In this document: positions 1 to 7,909 of the stretch, piece after piece
Layout: every line of letters begins with the position of its first letter
Numbering within the stretch: position 1 is the first letter of the stretch
NCBI RefSeq assembly: GCF_900090105.1
Contig: NZ_FMDM01000019.1
Span: 44,112 to 108,111 of the forward strand
Origin: Micromonospora humi
GTDB lineage: Bacteria; Actinomycetota; Actinomycetes; Mycobacteriales; Micromonosporaceae
Direction of reading: 5' to 3'
Length of the DNA: 64,000 nt
The notes under the pieces: model-generated
The model's database searches: none
What the model was told of the DNA's origin: nothing
Seen by the model: only the letters and a program-made list of their open reading frames with translations
Position numbers and translations under genes: made by a program

Positions 1-612
1 CGACAGCCAGTGTTCCTCCTGCGTGACCATCGCGTTGATCAGCGAACGGAGCGTCGGCTCGTCGTCGATCGTCTCCACGGACACCGTGACCGGCCGGTCG
101 AGCACCTGCTCGTCGAGGCCGCCGGCCCGGTCGATGATCGCGGTGAGGGTCTCGACGTGGTGGTCGACCAGGTTTTGGAGCACGTTCATCGGGGTCTCCT
201 GACGGGCGGCCGGCAGCCGCAGGCCACCGGGCGGTTGGAAGTGGACGCCGCTCGGGCAGGGCAGCTCCAGATCGCGGAAGACCAGCGGCGGGCGCCGCCG
301 GACCGCGGTCGGGGCGACGCCGTACGACCGGTGGAAGGCACGGGTGAACGCCTCGTGCGAGCCGTACCCGGCCTCGACCGCGACGTCGAGGACGGTCCGG
401 TCGCTGGTGACGAGCCGGTACGCCGCCCGTTCCAGGAGCAGGCGCCGGCGCAGCGCGCCCGGCGGTTCGCCGGTGGCCGCGGCGACCAGCCGGTCGAAGT
501 GGAACCGGGACAGGTGAGCCCGGGCGGCCAGCCCCGCCGGGCCCGCCGACGGGTCGTCGAGCGCCGCCTGGAGGACGTCGAGGAGGCCGGTGAGCCCGTC
601 GTTCCGGTTCAT
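1..612 (-). CDS. AraC-type regulator fused to a DinB-like domain (partial, runs off left edge)
   Basis: The gene reads leftwards from ATG 612 and is still open at base 1, so only the first 204 codons are visible. Residues about 25-110 form an AraC-type double helix-turn-helix, with LSRFHFDRLV in the first helix pair and VAVEAGYGSHEAFTRAFHRSYG in the second, which is the family signature. From residue about 141 the sequence changes to MNVLQNLVDHHVETL and later VTQEEHWLS, with His residues placed like the metal ligands of DinB/YfiT helical bundles. The visible layout is therefore a DNA-binding N-terminus plus a DinB-like C-terminus. A DinB domain in this position may bind a metal or thiol ligand, which is inference. 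It is divergent from nothing visible and is followed by dapB on the same strand. Confidence 0.8.
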   Translation of the reverse strand, partial: MNRNDGLTGLLDVLQAALDDPSAGPAGLAARAHLSRFHFDRLVAAATGEPPGALRRRLLLERAAYRLVTSDRTVLDVAVEAGYGSHEAFTRAFHRSYGVAPTAVRRRPPLVFRDLELPCPSGVHFQPPGGLRLPAARQETPMNVLQNLVDHHVETLTAIIDRAGGLDEQVLDRPVTVSVETIDDEPTLRSLINAMVTQEEHWLS

Positions 613-680
613 GCGCCCAGCCTGCACCCGTCCCGGGCGCTCCCGCTTGATCGCCGTTGCGCACCTGCGGGAAACGGGGC

Positions 681-1454
681 CTAGTCGAGCAGGGCGTCCA
701 GGCCGACGGTGAGACCGGGCCGGCGGACGACCTCGCGCACCGCCAGCAGCACGCCGGGCATGAACGAGGCCCGGTCGTACGAGTCGTGCCGGATGGTCAG
801 CGTCTCGCCGGTGGTGCCGAACAGCACCTCCTGGTGGGCGACCAGGCCGGTGGCGCGCACCGCGTGCACGCGTACCCCGTCGATGTCGGCGCCGCGGGCG
901 CCGGCCACCTCGTCGCGGGTGGCGTCCGGCGCGGGGCCGAGACCGGCCTCGGCGCGGGCCGCGGCGATCAGCCGGGCGGTGTGGGTGGCGGTGCCGCTCG
1001 GCGCGTCCAGCTTGCGCGGGTGGTGCTGCTCGACGATCTCGACCGACTCGAAGTGCCGCGCCGCGCGGGCCGCGAACTGCATCATCAGCACCGCGCCGAT
1101 GCCGAAGTTGGGGGCGATCACCACACCCACCCCGGGCCGGTCGGCCAGCCAACCGCGCACCTGGTCCAGCCGCTGCTCGGTGAAGCCGGTGGTGCCCACC
1201 ACGGCGTGGACGCCCCGCTCCACGCACCAGCGCAGGTTGTCCATGACGGCGTCCGGGGTGGTGAAGTCGACGACCACGCCGGCCCCGGCATCGGCGACCT
1301 CGGTCAGGTCGTCGCCCTGGTCGACGGCCGCGACCAGCTCCAGGTCCGGTGCGCCGTCGACCGCCTTGCAGACCTCCATGCCCATCCGGCCCCGGGCACC
1401 CAGCACGCCGACCCGGGCCGCCTCGGCCGGGCCCTTCTCCCGCACGTCAGTCAC
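681..1454 (-). CDS. dapB: 4-hydroxy-tetrahydrodipicolinate reductase DapB
   Basis: This cytosolic enzyme reduces the dehydrated product of DapA with NAD(P)H in the lysine and meso-diaminopimelate pathway. The N-terminal Rossmann fold carries GARGRMG near residues 19-25. The family signature EQHHPRKLDAPSGTA near residue 142 holds the catalytic His pair and the Lys. NFGIGAVLMM and the C-terminal substrate domain are present, and the length of 257 aa is normal. I chose GTG 1454 (MTDVREKG); an in-frame TTG at 1463 would add three residues. The M16 peptidase gene lies 63 bp upstream on the same strand, which is the usual actinobacterial order pnp / M16 / dapB. Confidence 0.95.
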   Translation of the reverse strand: MTDVREKGPAEAARVGVLGARGRMGMEVCKAVDGAPDLELVAAVDQGDDLTEVADAGAGVVVDFTTPDAVMDNLRWCVERGVHAVVGTTGFTEQRLDQVRGWLADRPGVGVVIAPNFGIGAVLMMQFAARAARHFESVEIVEQHHPRKLDAPSGTATHTARLIAAARAEAGLGPAPDATRDEVAGARGADIDGVRVHAVRATGLVAHQEVLFGTTGETLTIRHDSYDRASFMPGVLLAVREVVRRPGLTVGLDALLD

Positions 1455-1517
1455 GGGGCACAACCTATCCCAATCGGGACGCGCCGTACCCGCCGGTCCG
1501 GGACACCGGACGGCCGG

Positions 1518-2849
1518 TCAGCGACCGACGGTGAAGGCGCCGGAGTCGAACGGGCCGACCACGGCCAGCGACATCGGCCGGCCGAGCAGCTCGGCCGCCA
1601 GGCCGTTCACGTCGGCCAGCGTCACCGCGTCCACCCGGGCCAGCAGCTCGTCGACGGGCATCAGGTTGCCGTAGAGCAGCTCACCCTTGGCCAGCCGGCT
1701 CATCCGCGACCCGGTGTCCTCCAGCCCCAGCACGAAGGAGCCCTTGCTCATCCCCTTGCCCCGGGCCAGTTCGACCTCGGTGACGCCCTCGGCCGCCACC
1801 CGGGCCAGCTCGGCGCGGGTCAGGTCCAGCACCTCGTCGACCTTGCCGGGCGCGCAGCCGGCGTAGACGGCGAACACGCCGCTGTCGGCGTACTGGCTGG
1901 CGTAGGAGTAGACCGAGTAGGCGAGCCCGCGCTGCTCCCGGATCTCCTGGAACAGCCGGCTGGACATGCCGCCGCCGAGCACGTTGTTGAGCACGCCCAG
2001 GGCGAAGCGCCGGTCGTCGGTGCGGTCGATGGCCGGGCAGCCGAGCAGGACGTGCGCCTGCTCGGTCTCCTTCGGCTCGACCAGGGTGGTGGCCGGCTTC
2101 GTGCGTACCGCCGGGGTGGTCGCCCGGTGCGGCGCCGGCGCGGCCGGGTCGGTGTCCAGCGGGGTGCCCCGCAGCGCCTGCCGGACCAGCTTGACCACTG
2201 CGGCGTGGTCGAGGTTGCCGGCGGCGGCGATGACGATCTGCGGCGCGGTGTAGCGGCTGCGGTAGAAGCCCTGGATCTGCCGCCGGGTCATCGGCGTGAC
2301 CGTCTCCTCGGTGCCGGAGATCAGCCGGCCCAGCGGGTGGTCGCCGTAGATCGCGCGGGCGAAGAGGTCGTGCACCTCGTCGCCGGGCTCGTCGTCGTGC
2401 ATGGCGATCTCTTCGAGGATGACCCCGCGCTCGGTCTCCACGTCGGCGGCGGCCAGCACCGAGTCGGCGACCGCGTCGCACATCACGTCGATGGCCAGCG
2501 GCAGGTCCTCGTCGAGCACCCGCGCGTAGTAGCAGGTGTATTCCTTCGTGGTGAACGCGTTGGTCTCGCCGCCCACCGCCTCGATCTCGGCCGAGATCTC
2601 CAGCGCGCTGCGCTTCTTGGTGCCCTTGAAGAGCAGGTGCTCCAGGAAGTGCGCGGCGCCGGCCTGCGGCCCGGTCTCGTCGCGGGAGCCGACCGCCACC
2701 CAGATGCCGAACGAGACGCTGCGCATCGCCGGGATCGCCTCGGTGAGCACCCGCAGCCCGCTGGGCAGCACGGTGCGGCGGACGGTGCCGCCGAGCGGGT
2801 CGTCGCTGAGGGTGCGGGTGACCGCCCGTGCCGGGGAGGACGAACTCAC
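1518..2849 (-). CDS. M16 family zinc metallopeptidase (processing-protease-like)
   Basis: This is a predicted cytosolic zinc endopeptidase of the pitrilysin / mitochondrial processing peptidase family. The inverted zinc motif HFLEH is at residues 67-71, and the distal Glu ligand lies in the ERGVILEEI segment near residue 147. The C-terminal half, including GGGMSSRLFQEIREQRGLAYSVYS, is the second M16 domain, so the 443-aa protein has the usual two-domain layout. It lies between pnp and dapB, all on one strand. A hairpin terminator downstream of pnp separates it from pnp, so it may have its own promoter. The in vivo substrate of this actinobacterial group is not known to me. Confidence 0.93.
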   Translation of the reverse strand: MSSSSPARAVTRTLSDDPLGGTVRRTVLPSGLRVLTEAIPAMRSVSFGIWVAVGSRDETGPQAGAAHFLEHLLFKGTKKRSALEISAEIEAVGGETNAFTTKEYTCYYARVLDEDLPLAIDVMCDAVADSVLAAADVETERGVILEEIAMHDDEPGDEVHDLFARAIYGDHPLGRLISGTEETVTPMTRRQIQGFYRSRYTAPQIVIAAAGNLDHAAVVKLVRQALRGTPLDTDPAAPAPHRATTPAVRTKPATTLVEPKETEQAHVLLGCPAIDRTDDRRFALGVLNNVLGGGMSSRLFQEIREQRGLAYSVYSYASQYADSGVFAVYAGCAPGKVDEVLDLTRAELARVAAEGVTEVELARGKGMSKGSFVLGLEDTGSRMSRLAKGELLYGNLMPVDELLARVDAVTLADVNGLAAELLGRPMSLAVVGPFDSGAFTVGR

Positions 2850-2928
2850 GACAGACCTGCTCTCCGTGCCACGAAGGGGGGTGGGACGAACGACGGCTCC
2901 AGCCCGCCGCGCGACCTGGAGCCGTGGG

Positions 2929-2962
2929 CCGGCCCGGGTGACGCGTACGTCACCCGGGCCGG
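2929..2962 (-). terminator. Hairpin terminator after pnp
   Basis: A perfect 15-bp inverted repeat (2929-2943 with 2948-2962) encloses the 4-nt loop CGTA. It starts 8 bp beyond the pnp stop codon on the minus strand. No strong U-tract follows, as is common in high-GC actinomycetes. Confidence 0.75.
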
Positions 2963-2969
2963 TCGGTGA

Positions 2970-5354
2970 TCAGCTGTGCCGGGTGCGGCGACGCGGACGG
3001 TCGCCGCCCTCGCCACCCTCCGAGCGGCGCTCGCCGCCCCGGTCACCACCGCGGTCGCCACCACGGTCACCGCCGCGGTCGCCACCCCGGTCACCGCGCG
3101 GGCCGCGGTCGCCGCCGCGGTCCCGGCCGGCCGGACGCTCGCCGCCGGCGGCCTCACCGGCGGCCGGCGCCTCGGCGCCCTCCGGACGGATCTTGTCCAG
3201 GTAGATCTTGCCGCGGGCGTCGATGTCCGCGATCTCGACCTCGACCTTGTCGCCGACGTTGAGGAAGTCCTCGACCTTCTCGACCCGCTTGCCGTCGCCC
3301 ACCTTGGAGATGTGCAGCAGGCCGTCGCGGCCGGGCAGGAGCGAGATGAAGGCGCCGAACGCGGCGGTCTTCACCACGGTGCCGAGGAACCGCTCCCCCA
3401 CCTTCGGCAGGGTCGGGTTGGCGATGCCGTTGATCCGGTCCACCGCGGCCTGGGCCGACGGGCCGTTGGTCGCGCCGACGTAGATGGTGCCGTCGTCCTC
3501 GATGGAGATCTCGGCGCCGGTCTCGTCCTGGATGGCGTTGATGGTCTGGCCCTTCGGGCCGATCACCATGCCGATCTTGTCGACCGGGATCTTGACGGTG
3601 GTGACCCGCGGCGCGTAGTCCGACATCTCGGCCGGGGCCTCGATGGCCCGCTGCATCACGTCGAGGATCGTCTGCCGGGCCTCGTGCGCCTGCTGGAGCG
3701 CGGCGGCCAGCACGTCCGACGGGATGCCGTCGAGCTTGGTGTCGAGCTGGAGCGCGGTGACGAAGTCACGGGTGCCGGCGACCTTGAAGTCCATGTCGCC
3801 GAACGCGTCCTCGGCACCGAGGATGTCGGTGAGCGTCACGTACTGGGTCTTGCCGTCGACCTCGTCGGAGATGAGGCCCATGGCGATGCCGGCGACCGGC
3901 GCCTTCAGCGGCACACCGGCCGAGAGCAGGCCCAGCGTCGAGGCGCAGACCGAACCCATCGAGGTGGAGCCGTTGGAGCCGAGCGCCTCGGAGACCTGCC
4001 GGATCGCGTAGGGGAACTCCTCGCGCGACGGCAGCACCGGGATCAGCGCCCGCTCGGCCAGCGCGCCGTGACCGATCTCGCGCCGCTTCGGCGAGCCGAC
4101 CCGGCCGGTCTCACCGGTCGAGTAGGGCGGGAAGTTGTAGTTGTGCATGTAGCGCTTGCGGTTCTCCGGGGACAGCGTGTCCACCATCTGCTCCATGCGC
4201 AGCATGTTCAGCGTGGTGACGCCCAGGATCTGGGTCTCGCCGCGCTCGAACAGCGCCGAGCCGTGCACCCGCGGCAGCACGCCGACCTCGGCGGTCAGCG
4301 GCCGGATGTCGCGCGGGCCGCGGCCGTCCATCCGGACCTGCTCGCGCAGCACCCGGTTGCGGACCTCGGACTTGCTCAGCGAACGGAAGGCGGCGGAGAG
4401 CTCCTTCTCGCGGCCCTCGAAGCGGCCGCCCAGCTCGTCGGCGACCTTGGCCTTGATCCGGTCCAGGGCCTCCTCGCGGTCGGCCTTGCCGGCGATCTTC
4501 AGCGCCTCGGTGACCTCGGCGCGGGCCACGTCGGCCACCGCGTCGTACACGTCGTCCTGGTAGTCCAGGAAGATCGGGAACTCGGCGACCGGCTTGGCGG
4601 CCACCTCGGCCAGCTCGCTCTGCGCCCGGCACAGCTCACGGATGGCCGGCTTGGCGGCCTCCAGGCCGCTGGCCACGATCTCCTCGGTCGGCGCGGTCGC
4701 GCCGTCGGAGATCAGGGCCACCGCGTTCGGGGTGGCCTCGGCCTCGACCATCATGATCGCGACCTCGCCGTCGGCCAGGGTGCGACCGGCCACGACCATG
4801 TCGAAGGTGGCCCGGGCCAGCTCCTCCAGGGTCGGGAAGGCGACCCACTGGCCGTCCACGTGCGCGACCCGGGTGGCCCCGATCGGGCCGGAGAACGGCA
4901 GGCCGGAGAGCTTGGTCGACATCGAGGCGGCGTTGATGGCCACCACGTCGTACGGGTGCTGCGGGTCGAGCGCGAGGATGGTCTCGACGACCTGGACCTC
5001 GTTGCGCAGGCCCTTGACGAAGGACGGGCGCAGCGGCCTGTCGATCAGCCGGCAGGTGAGGATGGCGTCCTCGCTGGGCCGGCCCTCGCGGCGGAAGAAC
5101 GAGCCGGGGATCCGGCCCGCGGCGTACATCCGCTCCTCGACGTCGACGGTCAGCGGGAAGAAGTCGAACGACTCGCGCGGCTGCTTGCCGGCGGTGGTGG
5201 CGGAGAGGACGACCGTCTCGCCGAGCTGGGCGACGACGGAGCCGGCGGCCTGCCGGGCCAGCCGGCCGGTGGAGAAGGTGATCTCACGGGTGCCGAAGGA
5301 CCCGTTGTCGATCACGGCGGTGCGGGATTCGGTGCCGAGGTTGGTCTCGGTCAT
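2970..5354 (-). CDS. pnp: Polyribonucleotide nucleotidyltransferase (PNPase)
   Basis: This phosphorolytic 3'-5' exoribonuclease works in RNA decay and 3'-tail metabolism. The 794-aa protein has two RNase PH cores. The second contains the region DILGAEDAFGDMDFKVAGT, with the catalytic Asp residues. A KH domain follows (KIGMVIGPKGQTINAIQDET, about residues 600-660), then an S1 domain (GTVVKTAAFGAFISLLPGRDGLLHIS, about 670-740). The last 50 residues are low complexity, with repeated GGDRGGDR units and a basic end, a tail that could add RNA affinity. It follows rpsO by about 220 bp, the classic rpsO-pnp pair, with a strong hairpin between them. Confidence 0.97.
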   Translation of the reverse strand: MTETNLGTESRTAVIDNGSFGTREITFSTGRLARQAAGSVVAQLGETVVLSATTAGKQPRESFDFFPLTVDVEERMYAAGRIPGSFFRREGRPSEDAILTCRLIDRPLRPSFVKGLRNEVQVVETILALDPQHPYDVVAINAASMSTKLSGLPFSGPIGATRVAHVDGQWVAFPTLEELARATFDMVVAGRTLADGEVAIMMVEAEATPNAVALISDGATAPTEEIVASGLEAAKPAIRELCRAQSELAEVAAKPVAEFPIFLDYQDDVYDAVADVARAEVTEALKIAGKADREEALDRIKAKVADELGGRFEGREKELSAAFRSLSKSEVRNRVLREQVRMDGRGPRDIRPLTAEVGVLPRVHGSALFERGETQILGVTTLNMLRMEQMVDTLSPENRKRYMHNYNFPPYSTGETGRVGSPKRREIGHGALAERALIPVLPSREEFPYAIRQVSEALGSNGSTSMGSVCASTLGLLSAGVPLKAPVAGIAMGLISDEVDGKTQYVTLTDILGAEDAFGDMDFKVAGTRDFVTALQLDTKLDGIPSDVLAAALQQAHEARQTILDVMQRAIEAPAEMSDYAPRVTTVKIPVDKIGMVIGPKGQTINAIQDETGAEISIEDDGTIYVGATNGPSAQAAVDRINGIANPTLPKVGERFLGTVVKTAAFGAFISLLPGRDGLLHISKVGDGKRVEKVEDFLNVGDKVEVEIADIDARGKIYLDKIRPEGAEAPAAGEAAGGERPAGRDRGGDRGPRGDRGGDRGGDRGGDRGGDRGGERRSEGGEGGDRPRRRTRHS

Positions 5355-5541
5355 GTGCTGTGGTGCTCCTTCGCGTCGTCGGCCGACGACACGGGAACTG
5401 CTCAGGCGGCCGGTCTTCGATCGAAGCGCCCGGGTGGGCCGGCATGTTGCCGGGATTCCCGGGGGCCACTACCGGAGACCGGTGCTGACCGGCTCCCTCT
5501 CGGGTCGTCGCGCGGCCGGGGTTCTTTCTGGTGGTACCGGA

Positions 5542-5573
5542 ACGGGGGAGCGGCCGAGCGGCCACTCCCCCGT
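5542..5573 (-). terminator. rpsO-pnp intergenic hairpin
   Basis: Arms ACGGGGGAG (5542-5550) and CTCCCCCGT (5565-5573) enclose an inner GGCC/GGCC stem. The hairpin begins 4 bp after the rpsO stop codon on the minus strand. It could be an rpsO terminator with read-through into pnp, or an RNase III processing site like the one described in E. coli rpsO-pnp. Confidence 0.7.
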
Positions 5574-5577
5574 CAGG

Positions 5578-5847
5578 TCATCGGCGCAGGCCGAGCCGCT
5601 CGATGAGCGACCGGTAGCGGTTGATGTCCTTCTTCTGGACGTAGTTGAGCAGCCGACGGCGCCGGCCGACCAGCAGCAGCAGCCCACGGCGGCTGTGGTG
5701 GTCGTGCTTGTGCACCTTCAGGTGCTCGGTCAGCTCCGCGATCCGCTTGGTCAGGACCGCGACCTGCACCTCCGGCGAACCGGTGTCGCCCTCGGCGGTC
5801 GCGTACTCCTGGCGGATCTTGGCCTTGGCTTCCTGGTCGAGCGCCAT
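5578..5847 (-). CDS. rpsO: 30S ribosomal protein S15
   Basis: This is the primary 16S rRNA-binding protein of the small-subunit central domain, 89 aa as expected. Recognisable family segments are GDTGSPEVQVAVLTKRI, LTEHLKVHKHDHHSRRGLL and the C-terminal NRYRSLIERLGLRR. ATG 5847 has a GGGAG ribosome binding site a few bases upstream. pnp follows it, and a structured 5' leader (5878-5915) precedes it. Confidence 0.98.
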   Translation of the reverse strand: MALDQEAKAKIRQEYATAEGDTGSPEVQVAVLTKRIAELTEHLKVHKHDHHSRRGLLLLVGRRRRLLNYVQKKDINRYRSLIERLGLRR

Positions 5848-5877
5848 GTTCTCCCTGTTTCGTGGGTGGTTCGATGA

Positions 5878-5915
5878 GGTCCGTCGGAGCGGTCGTGTGA
5901 CCGGTGCGACGGACC
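5878..5915 (-). promoter_or_regulatory. Hairpin in the rpsO leader, candidate S15 autoregulatory RNA
   Basis: Thirty bases before the rpsO ATG, arms GGTCCGTCG (5878-5886) and CGACGGACC (5907-5915) pair perfectly. Inside them, after symmetric 4x4 internal loops, GGTC (5891-5894) pairs with GACC (5899-5902). S15 is known to repress its own mRNA through different leader structures in several phyla. That this hairpin does so here is inference from position and structure alone. Confidence 0.45.
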
Positions 5916-6009
5916 GGTTCCTCGCACCCGCGGCGTCGTGCAGGCACGCGAGGCCCCCGTCGGTCAGCCGACGTCTCCCCCACCCTACCAGCCCCAGCCC
6001 GGGGCGCGG

Positions 6010-6936
6010 TCAGGACACCACCCGGCGGGTGCGCTCCACGTCCTCGGCGATCTGGGCGACCAGCGGCTCGATCGCGTCGTACGTCCGTTGCTCGCGCAGG
6101 TGCGCCACGAAGTCCAGGGCCAGCCGCTCGCCGTACAGGTCGCCGCTGAAGTCCAGCGCGTACGCCTCCACCCGGCGCTCCCGGCCGGAGAACGTCGGGT
6201 TGGTGCCGATCGAGACCGCCGCCGCCAGCGGCTCGCCGCCGCGGCGCACCAGCCGGGCCGCGTACACCCCGTCGGCGGGCACCGCCGCGTACCGGTGGGT
6301 CAGCAGGTTGGCGGTGGGGTAACCCAGCTCACGTCCGCGCTGGTCGCCGCGGACCACCACACCCTCGACCCGGTGCGGTCGGCCGAGCGCCGCCGCCGCC
6401 GCGCGCACGTCGCCCGCGTCGACGCAGGACCGGATGTACGTGGAGGAGAAGACCGTGCCCGCCTCGGCGACCAGCGGCGCGCCCTCCACCCCGAAGCCGA
6501 AGGTGCGGCCGAGCCGCTCCAGCAGCGCCACGTCGCCCGCCGCCCGGTGCCCGAACCGGAAGTTGTCGCCGACCACCACCAGCGCGGCGTGCAGGTGCTC
6601 GACCAGGATGTCGTGCACGAACGCCTCGGCCGGCAGCCGGGAGAACTCGACGGTGAACGGCACCACGCAGAGCACGTCCACGCCGAGCGCCTCGATCAGC
6701 TCCGCCTTGCGGGCCGGTTCGGTGAGCACCGCCGGGTGCGAGCCGGGGCGCACCACCTCGGCCGGGTGCGGGTCGAACGTCACCACCACCGACTTGACGC
6801 CCAGCTCGCGGGCGCGCGCCACGGCGTGACCGATGGTGGCCTGATGCCCCTGGTGCACCCCGTCGAAGACGCCGATGGTGACCACCGAGCGCCCCCAGCC
6901 GCCGGGCGCCGCCTCGTACCCCCGCCACCGCTGCAT
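6010..6936 (-). CDS. ribF: Bifunctional riboflavin kinase / FAD synthetase
   Basis: The enzyme makes FMN from riboflavin and then FAD from FMN. The N-terminal adenylyltransferase domain shows GVFDGVHQGHQATI, with the HxGH nucleotide-binding motif at residues 28-31, and FSSTYIRSCVDAGDV near residue 160. The C-terminal riboflavin kinase domain holds LGYPTANLL, GTNPTF and the catalytic-region EAYALDFSGDLYGE. At 308 aa it is full length. It lies 32 bp upstream of nothing but follows truB by 32 bp on the same strand, as often seen in the truB-ribF-rpsO order. Confidence 0.96.
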   Translation of the reverse strand: MQRWRGYEAAPGGWGRSVVTIGVFDGVHQGHQATIGHAVARARELGVKSVVVTFDPHPAEVVRPGSHPAVLTEPARKAELIEALGVDVLCVVPFTVEFSRLPAEAFVHDILVEHLHAALVVVGDNFRFGHRAAGDVALLERLGRTFGFGVEGAPLVAEAGTVFSSTYIRSCVDAGDVRAAAAALGRPHRVEGVVVRGDQRGRELGYPTANLLTHRYAAVPADGVYAARLVRRGGEPLAAAVSIGTNPTFSGRERRVEAYALDFSGDLYGERLALDFVAHLREQRTYDAIEPLVAQIAEDVERTRRVVS

Positions 6937-6968
6937 GCCGATCCTCTCCCCTGTCCGCCCGCGCGCCG

Positions 6969-7853
6969 TCAGGCCGGGGCCAGGACGATCTCCGCGCGGG
7001 CCCGCCCGTCCCGCTCGCTGACGATAGCGATCAACCCGCCCGCCGGGTCGAAGACCGCGTACGGGCCGGCGATCCCGGCCGGGTCCAGCGGCCCGCCGTG
7101 CGACAGCGTCCGCGCCTCCGCCCCGGTCGCGTCCCGGCGCGGGAAGAACCGCGCGGCGGCGGCGTCCAGCGGCAGGTTGACCACCTCCGGCGCGCGCTCT
7201 TCGAGCTGCGCCAGGGTGGCCGCCTCGGCCAGGTCGAAGCCGCCGACCGCGGTGCGGCGCAGCGCGGTGAGGTGGCCGCCGACCCCGAGCGCCAGGCCCG
7301 TGTCCCGGGCGAGGGCCCGGATGTACGTCCCGGACGAGCAGGTCACGTCCACGTCCACGTCGACCACGTCCGGGGTGTCCCGCCGGATCTCCCGCACCTC
7401 CAGCCGGGACACGGTGACCCGCCGGGCCGGCAGCTCGACCGCCTCCCCGTCGCGGACCCGCTTGTACGCCCGCTCACCGTTGATCTTGATGGCGCTGACC
7501 GCGCTGGGCACCTGGTCGATCTCGCCGGTCAACGCCGCCAGCGCGGCCCGCACCGCGTCGTCGGTGACCGCGCCGGCCGGGGTGCTCGCGATCACGTCGC
7601 CCTCGGCGTCGTCGGTGACCGTGGACTGGCCCAGCCGGATCGTGGCGGCGTAGCTCTTGCCGGCGCCGATCACGTAGGTGAGCAGCCGGGTCGCCCGCCC
7701 GACGCCGATCACCAGGACGCCGGTGGCCATCGGGTCCAGCGTGCCGCCGTGCCCCACCCGGCGGGTCCGGGCCAGCCGGCGGATCCGGGCCACCACGTCG
7801 TGCGACGTCATGCCGCCGGGCTTGTCGACCACGATCAGACCGTCTGTGCTCAC
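6969..7853 (-). CDS. truB: tRNA pseudouridine(55) synthase TruB
   Basis: TruB makes the T-loop pseudouridine 55 in tRNA. GTG 7853 gives the start VSTDGLIVVDKPGGMTSHDV, the normal beginning of the family; longer in-frame extensions upstream run into the MATE gene and are not real. The catalytic Asp is in GGTLDPMATG (residue 40). ADDAEGDV and the region around YIRALARDTGLALGVGGHL follow, and the C-terminal PUA-like part ends near residue 294. The length is typical for actinobacteria. The next gene on the strand is ribF. Confidence 0.96.
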   Translation of the reverse strand: MSTDGLIVVDKPGGMTSHDVVARIRRLARTRRVGHGGTLDPMATGVLVIGVGRATRLLTYVIGAGKSYAATIRLGQSTVTDDAEGDVIASTPAGAVTDDAVRAALAALTGEIDQVPSAVSAIKINGERAYKRVRDGEAVELPARRVTVSRLEVREIRRDTPDVVDVDVDVTCSSGTYIRALARDTGLALGVGGHLTALRRTAVGGFDLAEAATLAQLEERAPEVVNLPLDAAAARFFPRRDATGAEARTLSHGGPLDPAGIAGPYAVFDPAGGLIAIVSERDGRARAEIVLAPA

Positions 7854-7909
7854 GACCGCCAAGCCTGCCAGACGGCGGTGATCGGCCCTGCGGGGGATAC
7901 CGCCGCCGG

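Noticed and set aside
657..2969. 770-aa plus-strand open frame across dapB and the M16 gene
   Set aside because: It is antisense to two well recognised genes, is composed of Gly/Arg/His/Asp-rich sequence without any domain, and is a GC-rich frame shadow.
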